A stretch of 64,000 bases of DNA from CAVTYH01 sp963738835 (GTDB lineage: Bacteria; Planctomycetota; Planctomycetia; Pirellulales; JADZDJ01), in the NCBI GenBank assembly GCA_963738835.1, contig CAVTYH010000006.1, positions 1 to 64,000 on the forward strand. The letters run 5' to 3'. The notes beneath the pieces were generated by a model that did no database searches, was not told the origin of the DNA, and was given only the letters and a program-made list of their open reading frames with translations. Made by a program: the position numbers and the translations under genes. Positions within the stretch are counted from its first letter, which is position 1. Each line of letters starts with the position of its first letter. Below are positions 49,890 to 59,635 of this stretch, one piece after another.

Positions 49890-51853
49890 TTAATGTTGCC
49901 CCGAGAGTTCGTGAACTGCGTCGATCAAAGCAATGGCATTATCGACCGGCGTTTGCGGAAAGACCCCATGACCGAGATTGAAAATGTGGCCAGGTCGCGC
50001 AGCCGCTTGGTCAAGCACATCTTTGGAACGGCGGCGAATCTCCGCATGGTCAGCCAATAATACAGCAGGTTCCAAATTCCCTTGAATGGCACGGTCATGG
50101 CCGATAGCGCGCCAAGCGTCGTCGAGTCGAATGCGCCAGTCAACGCCGATGACCGAACCGCCGGCTTCAGCCTGCAACGGCACCAGCGCCGGATTGCCCG
50201 TGGCGAAATTAATGACCGGCACGCCAGGCATAAGCTGGTCGATGACCGATTTCAAATGCGGCAGCACATAGCGGCGGTAATCGTCGGGACCGAGGCAGCC
50301 CACCCAACTGTCGAAAATTTGCACGGCGTGCGCGCCGGCGGCAATTTGCGCGTTGAGATAGCGCGCGATGGCCCGAGACAGGCGGTTCATCAGCGCCGTC
50401 CAGGCGCCGCTGTCGCGGTACATCAGCGTTTTGGTGTGCAGAAAGTTACGACTCGCGCCCCCTTCGATGACATAGCTGGCCAGTGTAAATGGGGCCCCGG
50501 CAAAACCGATGATCGGAATGCCCGATAGGCCGTCGCGAGTTTGCCGAACTGTTTCGGTGACGAACGACAGCGATTCGACACTCTCAAGTTCCACGACGCG
50601 ATCGACATCGCGGGCTTCGCGAACCGGGTTATGGATGACTGGCCCTTCGCCTTGCGAGAATTCCAGGTCGAGCCCCATCGGCTCCAAGATTGGCAACAGA
50701 TCGGAGAAGATAATCGCTGCGTCTACGCCCAGGCGGCGGACGGCGGTAATCATCACCTCGGCACACAGCGCAGGATTCTTGCACAGCTCCAGAAAGCTGA
50801 CTTTCTCGCGCACCGCGCGATATTCGGGCATGTAGCGACCCGCCTGACGCATGAGCCAAATCGGCGTGAACGGCACCGGTTCGCGGCGACAGGCTTTGAG
50901 AAACGGGCTGTCGTACGCCGGATCATTTTTATCGAGGGCAGCAACGATGGCGCCGGCTGTTTGCTGCGCTGCCGACACTGTTTGCCGCTCAGCATTCGCA
51001 GCTTCAGCAAGCCAACGCTTCTTTCCCAGCAGTTCACTTAAATCGGTGGCGACGACTTCCAACAGTCGCTCCATCGTCGGATGATCGGCCTCGATGTCGC
51101 GCGGCAATTCATGCTGACGGAGAGTAGCGCTGGTGTCAGGGCCAATAGAGGCGATGATCGTGGACCGCAGCGCTTGCCGCAGCTGGTCGGCAATGCCGCT
51201 GCACTGGGCGACATGCAGTGCGTTCACGATTTGCCGACTCGAGGTGAACAGCACAATGTCGATTTTGTGGTCGATAATCTGTCGGAGCACGGCGACGAGC
51301 GCCGTGGGGTCTTCCGGCAGTTCCCAATGATAAAGCTTGAGATTGATAACCGCCGCGCCGCGAGCTTCGAGGCCAGCCAAGAGACTGGCGTTGGGTTCGC
51401 CATACTCCTGTAATCCAACGGTGTGATTCGCCAGTGGCACGTGCCGATCAATTACCTGCAGAATTTCCCGCCAGGTGTGCGGCTCGGCGGTGGTGTGCGT
51501 GGGTTTGATTCCGAGTTCGCACAAGGCGGCAGCCGGCTTCGGCCCACGGGCAATGGTGACGACGTCAGTAATGGCCGAAAGGAACCGTTTGCGGTCCACG
51601 TGCCGCTCGACTTGCTCGATCAGCTTTCGCACGCCGCCGCCGGTGTTGAAGATGACGACCTCAACGTGGCCGGTCATCACGCGGTTGGCAAAATCGACCG
51701 CTTCCGGATTGCGCGCGGCGCCGCTTCGCGCAAGGCCGGCGTGACCAGCGGCATCCCGCCGTGATTTTGAATCATTTCGGCCAATTCCGCCGCACGGCGA
51801 CTTTCAAACGCCACCACGCGCAGACCACCGAAGTTAGCAAGCGATTTCGACAT
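49890..51853 (-). CDS. hemE: HemD-HemE fusion: uroporphyrinogen-III synthase and decarboxylase, one frameshift
   Basis: The C-terminal about 340 residues are uroporphyrinogen decarboxylase: 'TPIWLMRQAGRYMPEYR' (substrate-binding Arg residues), 'AAIIFSDLLPILEPMGLDLE' (catalytic Asp), 'GFAGAPFTLASYVIEGG' and 'FNLGHGVFPQTPVDN'. The N-terminal about 280 residues resemble uroporphyrinogen-III synthase: 'GGLRVVAFESRRAAELAEMI', 'IDIVLFTSSRQIVNAL' and 'IIASIGPDTSATLRQHEL'. The first about 45 residues (from ATG 51853) and the rest are joined after one base is restored near 51720 ('EAAPR' to 'NPEAVDFANRVMTGHVEVVI'). The two activities are consecutive steps of haem synthesis. The DUF420 gene follows. 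Confidence 0.9.
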
Positions 51854-51942
51854 TTCGCCATCGTAATCAACATCGTTGCAACGTCGCCAGCCCTGCCCAA
51901 CGACAATCGCAAGCGTGGCGAATGCTTCGTCGAAATACTACG

Positions 51943-53133
51943 ATGAAAGATATGACCCATTCGAGCAGAGAATTTGGCGGCGATTTGTTTGATGAGATTC
52001 AAACTGCTTTTGAAACAGCCGGCGCGGAACAAGCACTGGCAACATTGGCGGAGCGAATGAAGGCCGAGCAGCGCTATGCCCAGTTGTTTGACGCGCGGCT
52101 GATGCAGATTCGCCTGCAACACGGTTTGCCGGTGGCCGAAAGTGTTTCGCTCGAAAAACTTCCTGAACCATTGCGCGGCTCGATCGAGAAGGCGTATCTG
52201 GAGGCCTGTCGAGAATCGGGCTGGGGATTGCTCCGGCAAGGCCGGGTGCGCGAGGCCTGGCGATATTTGCGGCCGGCCGGCGAGCAAGCAGCGGTGGCCG
52301 CGGAACTGGCAAAGATTACCCCGGAGGAACAAGACGTCGAGCAGCTGATTGAAGTCGCGCTGCACGAAGGGGTGGCGCCGGAGTTGGGCTTTCAGTTGGT
52401 GCTCAAGCACTACGGAATCTGCAACGCCATTTCGGCACTGGAAACGGTGATGACACAGTTTCCACTCGCCACGCGGCAGGCGGCCGCATCGCTGCTCGTG
52501 CAAGAGTTGCACCGAGAGTTGCTCGACAGCGTGCGGCAAGACATCGGCCAACGAGAAGGCTCAACGCCGAAAGCGAGCAATCTGGCTGAGCTGCTCGCAA
52601 ATCGACCAGGGTTAGTCACCGACGGGCAATTTCACGTCGATGTCTCGCACCTGGCGGCGGTGGTGCGTGCGGCAAGAATTGTTGAAGACCCCGCCGTCTT
52701 GCGGTTGGCGCTTGATTTAACAGAATACGGACGCCGGCTGCATTCCGACCATCAATACGCCGACGACGAGCCGTTCGATAAGACTTATTCGACACATGCA
52801 TTTTTTTTCGCCGCCCAGCTAGGAATGCAAATCGACGCAGCTGTGGCATACTTTCGCGGTCGGGCCGAGGCATTGAATGCCGAGCCTGATGGAGTTTTGG
52901 CGGCCGAAGTGTATGTTGCACTCTTGACGCGCCTCAAGCGATACCAGGAGGCAGTTGATGCCCGTGTGCGGCTGCTGCCGTCGGGCCGACATCCGTCTGG
53001 GTTCGCGCCGTCGCTACAAGAGCTGTGCAAATTGGCGGGCGATTTCCAGCCGCTGCTGGAGCAATCGCGGCGGCAGAATGATCCCATTGGGTTTGCGGCG
53101 GGGCTGATTAGCGACGCCGTGCGGAAGAGTTGA
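51943..53133 (+). CDS. Helical-repeat protein of unknown function
   Basis: A 396-residue soluble protein starting 'MKDMTHSSREFGGDLFDEIQ'. It is rich in amphipathic helices with TPR-like spacing ('WGLLRQGRVREAWRYLRPAG', 'VYVALLTRLKRYQEAVDARV'). No signal peptide, catalytic motif or Cys cluster is seen. The ATG at 51943 is preferred to 51922. It is divergent from hemE and ends before a family D hairpin and the terminator of the Cys-rich gene. I recognise the layout as planctomycete-type but no function. Confidence 0.75.
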   Translation: MKDMTHSSREFGGDLFDEIQTAFETAGAEQALATLAERMKAEQRYAQLFDARLMQIRLQHGLPVAESVSLEKLPEPLRGSIEKAYLEACRESGWGLLRQGRVREAWRYLRPAGEQAAVAAELAKITPEEQDVEQLIEVALHEGVAPELGFQLVLKHYGICNAISALETVMTQFPLATRQAAASLLVQELHRELLDSVRQDIGQREGSTPKASNLAELLANRPGLVTDGQFHVDVSHLAAVVRAARIVEDPAVLRLALDLTEYGRRLHSDHQYADDEPFDKTYSTHAFFFAAQLGMQIDAAVAYFRGRAEALNAEPDGVLAAEVYVALLTRLKRYQEAVDARVRLLPSGRHPSGFAPSLQELCKLAGDFQPLLEQSRRQNDPIGFAAGLISDAVRKS

Positions 53134-53157
53134 GTGCCAGCGGTGTTTGCTCTGGAT

Positions 53158-53187
53158 TCAGCGCCGGCCGAGCCCGGCCGCTACACT
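53158..53187. repeat. Family D hairpin repeat after a stop codon
   Basis: CAGCGCCGGCCGAGCCCGGC then CGCTACAC is the inverted form of the repeat at 28039-28070. It lies 25 bp past the stop of the 51943 gene. Confidence 0.65.
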
Positions 53188-53208
53188 TTAGAGCCCTAGA
53201 ACAAAAAA

Positions 53209-53238
53209 CTCGGCCCGACGCTTTCGCATCGGGCCGAG
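53209..53238 (-). terminator. Intrinsic terminator of the Cys-rich gene
   Basis: Perfect 10-bp arms CTCGGCCCGA (53209-53218) and TCGGGCCGAG (53229-53238) enclose a 10-base loop. On the minus strand the stem is followed by TTTTTTG. It lies about 30 bp past the Cys-rich stop codon. Confidence 0.88.
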
Positions 53239-53267
53239 TATTATCTAGCCAAATTGTACGAGCGCAC

Positions 53268-54182
53268 TTAGTTGCTGCGAACGTACTTGCTGGCCTGGAC
53301 AACCCGGTGCTGGCTCGGGATGGCAGCCGAGGGGTCAGCCATAGGAGCCGGTGGCATCGGGGCGGCATCGGTGCCGGTGGCGGCAGCCGGAGCAGCCGGG
53401 GCAGCGCCGCTGCATCCGCATGACGGAGCAGCCGTGCAACCGCAGGAAGCTTCGCAACCGCAGCTGCAGCTATTGCAGCAGCAGCTCTTCTTGCAGCACT
53501 TGTGGCAGCTGAAGATGTCGAGCAGTCCACCGCAGTAGCAGTGACCGCATTTGTTGCAGCAGCTATTGCATCCGCAGCTCGAGCAGCCGCAAGATTTTTC
53601 GCAGCCGCAAGACGATTCGCAACCGCAGCTCTTCTCGCAGCCGCAAGCAGGAGCCGCAGCAGCACACGACGGAGCAGCAGCTTCACAACCGCAGCTCTTT
53701 TCGCAGCCGCAGCTATTGCAGCAGCTCTTGCAGCAGCTCTTGTGGCAACCGCAATCGAACAGGCCTTTCAGACCGCAGAACAGATCGCAGTGGTGATGGC
53801 AGCAGCTATTGCAGCAGCTGTCGCAACCACACGACTTTTCGCAACCGCAGCTCTTTTCACAGCCGCAAGAAGCTTCGCAACCGCAGCTCTTTTCGCAGCC
53901 ACAAGCAGGAGCGGCAGCGGCACATGACGGAGCGGCGTTGCAGGACGATTCGCAACCGCAGCTCTTTTCGCAACCACAGCTGCTGCAGCTATTGCAGCAG
54001 GAGCTGCAGCCGCAAGCGTGTTCTGCGGCACAGCACGTTTTCTCGCAGCACTTCGGCTGGCAGCAACAGTCGCAGCCGGAGCTGTTCAGGCCCAGCATGG
54101 AATCGAGCAGCTCGAAACCATAGCTCTGGCCCACCAGGCTCATGCTGAGCATGAGCACTCCAAAAACCAGTTTCAGTTTCAT
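53268..54182 (-). CDS. Secreted cysteine-rich repeat protein
   Basis: A 304-residue protein with a clear signal peptide ('MKLKLVFGVLMLSMSLVGQS', cleavage near 'SYG-FE'), an AAAGGAGA site and a strong terminator. About 74 residues are Cys. The motif CGCEKS occurs seven times, with CGCESS/CGCEAS variants and CC pairs ('SCCNSCC', 'KSCCKSCC'), interrupted by two short hydrophobic turns ('HHHCDLFCGLKGLFDCG', 'HCYCGGLLDIFSCHK') that look like two halves of a duplication. The C-terminus is Ala/Pro-rich. No known enzyme or metallothionein family was recognised. It could form a disulfide-bonded surface or wall layer, or bind metals; both are inferences. Confidence 0.85.
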   Translation of the reverse strand: MKLKLVFGVLMLSMSLVGQSYGFELLDSMLGLNSSGCDCCCQPKCCEKTCCAAEHACGCSSCCNSCSSCGCEKSCGCESSCNAAPSCAAAAPACGCEKSCGCEASCGCEKSCGCEKSCGCDSCCNSCCHHHCDLFCGLKGLFDCGCHKSCCKSCCNSCGCEKSCGCEAAAPSCAAAAPACGCEKSCGCESSCGCEKSCGCSSCGCNSCCNKCGHCYCGGLLDIFSCHKCCKKSCCCNSCSCGCEASCGCTAAPSCGCSGAAPAAPAAATGTDAAPMPPAPMADPSAAIPSQHRVVQASKYVRSN

Positions 54183-54772
54183 CGACGAACGTCTCCTTTG
54201 CGAGTTGGACCGCGTGTTTTGCGACATCCCCCCACGGCTTCGGTCGGAGGATCGATCGAAGCCGCTTTGGCACTATCTTGTGGCTCGCGCTTGTCCGACC
54301 AGGCAGGCGGGTCCGCACATGGTGCGGCGTGCCGAAGGGTTGGGACCGGAAGCGGGCAGCCGAGGTAGGTGGGAGTGTAAACCAGCGGTCCACACGGTGT
54401 ATTGCGTCAGGGCCGTCGAGCCAATCCTTGACCCGAAAAACCGATCCGGTTGCCTGGCGCGTCCTGTACGTGCCGCAAAAGCACGAGTTTTCTTTAGGGA
54501 CAACTGACGTATCGGCCCGCCGACAGCACCCCCTTGAGAGTGCCGAAGTTTTTTTGTCCAAAAGGTTTACGGAAACTATTAGGCAAACTTTGGCGTCCGC
54601 GAAAACTGTGCGGGCCGTGTCGCCTGTGCGGCACAACCAAGTGCCGGAAAGTTTCCGCCGCCGGTAAACTCTGTGCGAATTCACATGTTTGCCACTCGAA
54701 AGGCGGCTGAAATAGAACGAGCGTTTGTGATATGGTGAAAGCACACGCCAACTACGAATAGCGGAGTCTTCC
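54183..54772. other. Intergenic region between divergent genes
   Basis: About 590 bp holding the upstream regions of the Cys-rich gene (ribosome site at 54192-54199 on the minus strand) and of the cupin gene. Short frames on both strands show no recognisable protein. No clear operator or known RNA motif was identified. Confidence 0.5.
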
Positions 54773-55132
54773 ATGGCCACGATCGCTAAGCGTTATGAAA
54801 TCGTCGATTTTGATGCCGTTCCCGGCGTCAAATGTGCCTGCGGTTTGTCACATCGGGCCTTGGAAGAGGTGACCGACTTTCCAGCCACGATCCATGTGAC
54901 CGACATCCTGGCTGACGCCAAAACGCATTACCACAAACGCCTCACCGAGACGTATTACTTCCTGGAGTGCGAGCCTGGCACGCAGATGCAGCTGGATGAC
55001 GAAATCGTGCCGGTGCATCCGGGCATTTGCATTCTCATCCGACCGGGCGTGCGGCACCGGGCCATCGGAAAGATGAAGGTGCTGATTGTCGTGTTGCCCA
55101 AGTTTGACCCGAAAGATGAGTGGTTTGATTGA
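54773..55132 (+). CDS. Cupin-fold protein
   Basis: A 119-residue single cupin domain. Motif 1 is 'TDILADAKTHYHKRLTETYY', with two His and a Glu-like position for metal binding, and motif 2 is 'VPVHPGICILIRPGVRHRAI', ending in His. The N-terminal 'VKCACGLSHRAL' carries two Cys. Small cupins of this kind may be isomerases, dioxygenases or sugar-binding sensors. No partner genes point to one of these. Confidence 0.85.
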   Translation: MATIAKRYEIVDFDAVPGVKCACGLSHRALEEVTDFPATIHVTDILADAKTHYHKRLTETYYFLECEPGTQMQLDDEIVPVHPGICILIRPGVRHRAIGKMKVLIVVLPKFDPKDEWFD

Positions 55133-55261
55133 AGAATGCTAGCCCAACGCACTAGTGAGAGGGGCTAGTATGGCGCTTGCTCCAGATGTGCGGCTGGTTT
55201 ATCCTTAGATATATCCCGCCTTGCCCAACCCGGTTAACCGGATCTCACCCGGGAGCTCACC

Positions 55262-57649
55262 ATGCGATTACGCAGCTCTTTGGCTTGGATTGTTGTCTCG
55301 ATCGTCGCCGTTGTCGGATCAATTTGCTGCTCGTTATCCAGCGTCGCCGCGGCTGACGCCCTGGATTGGCCGAATTGGCGCGGCCCAGATCAGAACCGCA
55401 TCTCGCGAGAAACCGGGCTGATCGACAAATGGGATCCCGAGACGGGTGAAAACGTTCTCTGGAAAGTGCCTGAAGCGGCGGGCATTTCTTCGCCCATCGT
55501 GATGAACGGCAAAGTTTACACGCAGGTCCGCTATAAGCCCGACACCAAGGAAGAGCAAGAAGAAGTCATCTGTCTGGATGAGAACACCGGAAAAATCCTG
55601 TGGGAGAATCGCTGGAACGTTTACCTCTCCGATGTGCCGGCCGAGCGCGTTGGTTGGAGCAGTGTGGTGGGCGATCCAGCGACGGGACGCATTTACGCAT
55701 TAGGCGTGAACAATTACTTCAGTTGTATTGATGGCGAGACGGGGCAGACCATCTGGTCGCGCTCGCTGGGCGAAGAATTCGGCATGATCAGCGTGTACGG
55801 TGGCCGCACTCATCCGCCGGCGATCTTCGAAGACCTGGTCATTATTAATGGGGTGATGGTTGGCTGGGGCGACACGGCGATGCCGGCCCATCGGATTTTG
55901 GCGCTCGATAAAAACAACGGCCAGGTCCGCTGGTTCGCTCACACCAGAGAACGGCCGGAAGATACGATCTTTAGCACGCCAACTTTTACCGTGCTCGACG
56001 GTCAGGCGGCAATGGTGATTGGCTCGGCCGACGGCTGCGTGTGGGCTTTTCAGCCGCGAACCGGGAAGCCGATCTGGAATTATCGAATGTCGCGCCGCGG
56101 CCTGAATCTTTCCCCGGCAGTCGTCGGCGACAAAATCTTCATGGCACAAAATGAAGAGAACCTTGACAATCGCACGCAAGGCATGCTGGTTTGCTTCACA
56201 GGCACGGGCGAAGGCGATATCACCAGCAAAAAAGAAAACCAAGTCTGGCATCTGCCCGGCGTCATGGCGGGCAAATCGTCGCCGCTGGTTGTTGACAATC
56301 GAGTCTACATTTCCGACGACTCGGGGAATCTGTACATCGTCGATGCCAAGACCGGCAAGCAGATCGGCAAGACGGTCAAGTTGACCGGCACCATCGTGCG
56401 CGCCAGCCCGCTGTATGCCGACGGCAAAATTTACTTGTGTTCCACCACTGGCTGGCACGTGATGCAGCCAACCGACACCGGCGTGAAATTCCTCGCCAAA
56501 ATGCGGCTGCCAGAAAAAGACGAAGTCAGCGGCTCGCTGGCGGTTTCACACGGCAAAATTTTCTTACCGACCGGAGCGGCGCTGTATTGTTTGGGCAAGA
56601 AAGGCGCCAAGCCTGCACTTACCGAAAAGAAGTCCGACGCACCGGTGGCCAAGGAAACTCCGGCATCGGCTGATGACAAGCCCGCTTGGGTCCAAGTGAC
56701 CCCCGGCGAACTTTTGCTGAAACCCGGACAAAAACAGCAGTTTGCCGTCCGTTTGTTCAACGACCGTGGCCAGTTGATGCCGGATTCACACCCGTCTGAA
56801 AAACCAAAGTTCGAATTGAACGGCCCCGGCGCCATCGACGACCACGGCATGTACACCGCGGCCAAAGGTCCCGGCCACACGGCGACGACGGTTACAGCCG
56901 CCGTCGGCAAAATCAGTGGGCAAGCGCGGTTGCGAGTTGTGCCGCCGCTGCCGTGGAAGTTCGATTTCAATGAGATTCCGATCGTCAACAACCCAGCCAA
57001 TCCTGCGGCGCCCCGAGAAGGCGAGGCGCCCATTACTTGGGTCGGCGCCCGGCATCGCCACAAGATTCGCGAAAAGGATGGCGATAAGGTGATGGTCAAA
57101 ATCACAACCATCCCCAAGGGCACGCGCAGCCAGTGCTGGATGGGTCCGCCGGACATGCACGATTACACCATCCAAGCCGACATGTGCGGGCAGCAAAACA
57201 AACAGGCGGCAATTGACACTTCTGCACCGGTAAATCCCCCCGACAATCAAACCACAACAGAAACCGAAGTTTTAGGCATGCCCGACATGGGACTCATCAA
57301 CCAGCGCTACACGCTCGACATGATGGGCAACCACCAGAGTTTGCAATTGCGTTCTTGGCCGCCGCAAGTGGCCCGGCGCTTTTCAAAAACGATTCCGTTC
57401 CCCTGGCAGGCGGATAAATGGTACACGCTGAAGTTTTCCGTCACCGCGCAAGACGGCAAAGCCTATTTGCACGGCAAGGTGTGGCCGCGTGGCGAAACGG
57501 AGCCGGAAAAATGGACTATCGAGGCGATCGATGAGACACCCAACTTGCAAGGCAGCCCCGGCTTGTTCGGCCAGGCCACCGTGGCGGAAATTTACATCGA
57601 CAATGTGAGTGTGAAGTCGAACGATGTGACGGCGACGGCGCAGAAGTGA
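55262..57649 (+). CDS. Large secreted PQQ-type beta-propeller protein
   Basis: A 795-residue exported protein. The signal peptide 'LAWIVVSIVAVVGSICCSLS' is followed by 'ALDWPNWRGPDQNRISRETG', the standard opening of planctomycete PQQ-like repeat proteins. About seven blades follow ('VICLDENTGKILWENRW', 'FSCIDGETGQTIWSRSLG', 'ILALDKNNGQVRW', 'YIVDAKTGKQIG'). After residue about 460 come an Ig-like part ('WVQVTPGELLLKPGQKQQFA') and a C-terminal concanavalin-like domain ('KWYTLKFSVTAQDGKAYLHG'). A canonical Cys-Cys or PQQ-contacting set was not seen, so an electron-transfer or binding role is uncertain. The gene is intact and is followed 99 bp on by a related one. Confidence 0.88.
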   Translation: MRLRSSLAWIVVSIVAVVGSICCSLSSVAAADALDWPNWRGPDQNRISRETGLIDKWDPETGENVLWKVPEAAGISSPIVMNGKVYTQVRYKPDTKEEQEEVICLDENTGKILWENRWNVYLSDVPAERVGWSSVVGDPATGRIYALGVNNYFSCIDGETGQTIWSRSLGEEFGMISVYGGRTHPPAIFEDLVIINGVMVGWGDTAMPAHRILALDKNNGQVRWFAHTRERPEDTIFSTPTFTVLDGQAAMVIGSADGCVWAFQPRTGKPIWNYRMSRRGLNLSPAVVGDKIFMAQNEENLDNRTQGMLVCFTGTGEGDITSKKENQVWHLPGVMAGKSSPLVVDNRVYISDDSGNLYIVDAKTGKQIGKTVKLTGTIVRASPLYADGKIYLCSTTGWHVMQPTDTGVKFLAKMRLPEKDEVSGSLAVSHGKIFLPTGAALYCLGKKGAKPALTEKKSDAPVAKETPASADDKPAWVQVTPGELLLKPGQKQQFAVRLFNDRGQLMPDSHPSEKPKFELNGPGAIDDHGMYTAAKGPGHTATTVTAAVGKISGQARLRVVPPLPWKFDFNEIPIVNNPANPAAPREGEAPITWVGARHRHKIREKDGDKVMVKITTIPKGTRSQCWMGPPDMHDYTIQADMCGQQNKQAAIDTSAPVNPPDNQTTTETEVLGMPDMGLINQRYTLDMMGNHQSLQLRSWPPQVARRFSKTIPFPWQADKWYTLKFSVTAQDGKAYLHGKVWPRGETEPEKWTIEAIDETPNLQGSPGLFGQATVAEIYIDNVSVKSNDVTATAQK

Positions 57650-57748
57650 GCGGTCAGTTGCAAACAGATAGTCCGACTGTAGCGATCGACGATTTGTTTC
57701 CGAGTGAAATGATCGACCAAGAGACAGAATCCAACCAGGAGCCCAGCG

Positions 57749-59613
57749 GTGATTTTTCATAAACATCTGGCGGCGATTTTCGCCGCGGCCGTCGCATTGG
57801 CTGCTTCAATCTATCATTTTGCTGCTAACGCCGCCGCCGATGACGTCAAAGGCGGAACACAACTGGCCGCTGTGACCTCCAGCGATGCCAAGAGCGCCGG
57901 CGGAACGATGCTCAACTTCGGTAAACAGCCGAGCAAAGCCGAAGGCGAACTGGCGGGAGTCGCCGGTTACACAAAATATGCCGCGGAAGTACAGGGCGTC
58001 GGCCCGAATGATTGGAGCATGTGGGGCGGCTCTTCGATCCGTAACAACACGCCCGACGCAAAAAATATCCCCACGGATTGGAATCCCGGCGAATTCGATT
58101 CCGACACAGGCGCTTGGAAAAAGGAGAAAGCCAAGAACATCAAATGGGTCGCGTCGCTGGGGTCTCAAAGCTACGGCAATCCGGTCGTCGCAAACGGTAA
58201 GGTTTTCGTAGGCACCAACAACGGCGGCGCATATTTGAAGCGCTATCCGGCCGATGTCGATCTCGGCGTACTGTTGTGCTTCGACGAAAAGACCGGCCAG
58301 TTTTTGTGGCAAGATTCCAGCGAAAAGCTGCCCACCGGCCGTGTGAACGATTGGCCGCTGCAAGGCATCTGCTGTACGCCATACGTCGAAGGCAACCGGC
58401 TTTGGTACGTTACCAGCCGGGGCGAAGTGAAGTGCCTGAACACCGAGGGACTTCGCGGAGGCAAAAACGTCGGTCCGGTAACCAATGAAAAGGAACTGGC
58501 GCTCAAAAAGAATCCGCAGACGCCGTGGGAACAGGACAAAGAAGCCGATGTCATTTGGGTCCTCGACATGATGAAGCAACTGGGCACGCAACAACATAAT
58601 ATGTGCAGTTGCTCGATCACCGCTGCCGGCGACGTGCTATTCGTCAACACTTCCAACGGCGTTGACGAAGCACACATCAATCTGCCGGCGCCCATGCTCC
58701 CAGTTTTATCGCCGTTGACAAGAACACCGGCAAAGTGCTGTGGACCGATAACACGCCGGGCGCCAATGTGCTGCACGGTCAGTGGTCTTCGCCGACCTAT
58801 GCGGTGATCGATGGCCAGCCGCAAGTCATCTTCGGCGCCGGCGATGGCTGGGTTTACGGCTTCGATCCCCAAGGAGATGGGCACGGCAAGTCGAAGCTGC
58901 TGTGGAAGTTCGACTGCAACCCGAAGAAATCGAAATACGTGCTTGGCGGCCGGGCCGATCGGAATCACATCATCGGCACGCCGGTCATTTACGATGGCAA
59001 AGTTTACGTGGGCGTCGGCGAAGACCCTGAGCACGGTGAAGGCGTCGGCCATTATTGGTGCATCGATCCCACCAAGCGCGGCGACGTAAGCCCTGAATTG
59101 GTGTTCAACAGCGCGAGTCCTGACAAGCCGATTGCCCATAAGAGAAATCAAGCTTGCGTGGAAGCCGATGGCGATTTCACGCGGCCTAATCCCAACTCGG
59201 CCGCGGTCTGGCATTACGAGGGAGAGGATCTGAACAAAAATGGCAAACTGGAATTCGAAGAATCGATGCACCGCACGTGCGGCACGGCGGCGATTAAAGA
59301 CGACATTCTGGTGATTCCCGATTTCAGCGGGCTGGTACACTGCCTGGATGCCAAAACCGGCAAGTGCCATTGGACGCACGACATGCTTTCGGCCTGCTGG
59401 TCGTCGGCGCTGATTGTCGACGGCAAAATCTATATCGGCGATGAAGACGGCGACATCAAAATTTTCAAGTTAGGCCCAACGAAGGAGCTGATCGGCGAAA
59501 TCAATATGGGTTCCAGCGTCTACAGCACGCCCATCGTGGCCAACGGCGTGCTTTTTATTTCGACCAAGAATCAACTGTTTGCGATTCAGGCGCCGTCCGC
59601 CAACCACTCTTAG
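57749..59613 (+). CDS. Secreted PQQ-type beta-propeller protein, one frameshift
   Basis: About 621 residues, GTG start with an AGGAG site. The signal peptide 'HLAAIFAAAVALAASIYHFA' precedes 'DWSMWGGSSIRNNTPDAKNI', 'VGTNNGGAYLKRYPADVDLG' with 'VLLCFDEKTGQFLWQDSSEK', 'WCIDPTKRGDVSPELVF' and 'VHCLDAKTGKCHWTHDML'. The frame changes near 58700: 'HINLPAPMLP' corresponds in the other frame to 'FIAVDKNTGKVLWTDNTPG'. The organisation resembles outer propeller proteins related to quinoprotein alcohol dehydrogenases, but catalytic residues are not evident. It shares direction and spacing with the preceding gene, so the two are probably co-expressed. Confidence 0.85.
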
Positions 59614-59635
59614 CGGTCGCGGTTTAGGGGCGGCA

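Noticed and set aside
53502..54123. Long open frames on the plus strand rich in Ala, Gln and Pro
   Set aside because: They arise from the repetitive composition antisense to the Cys-rich gene, which has a signal peptide, ribosome site and terminator on the minus strand.
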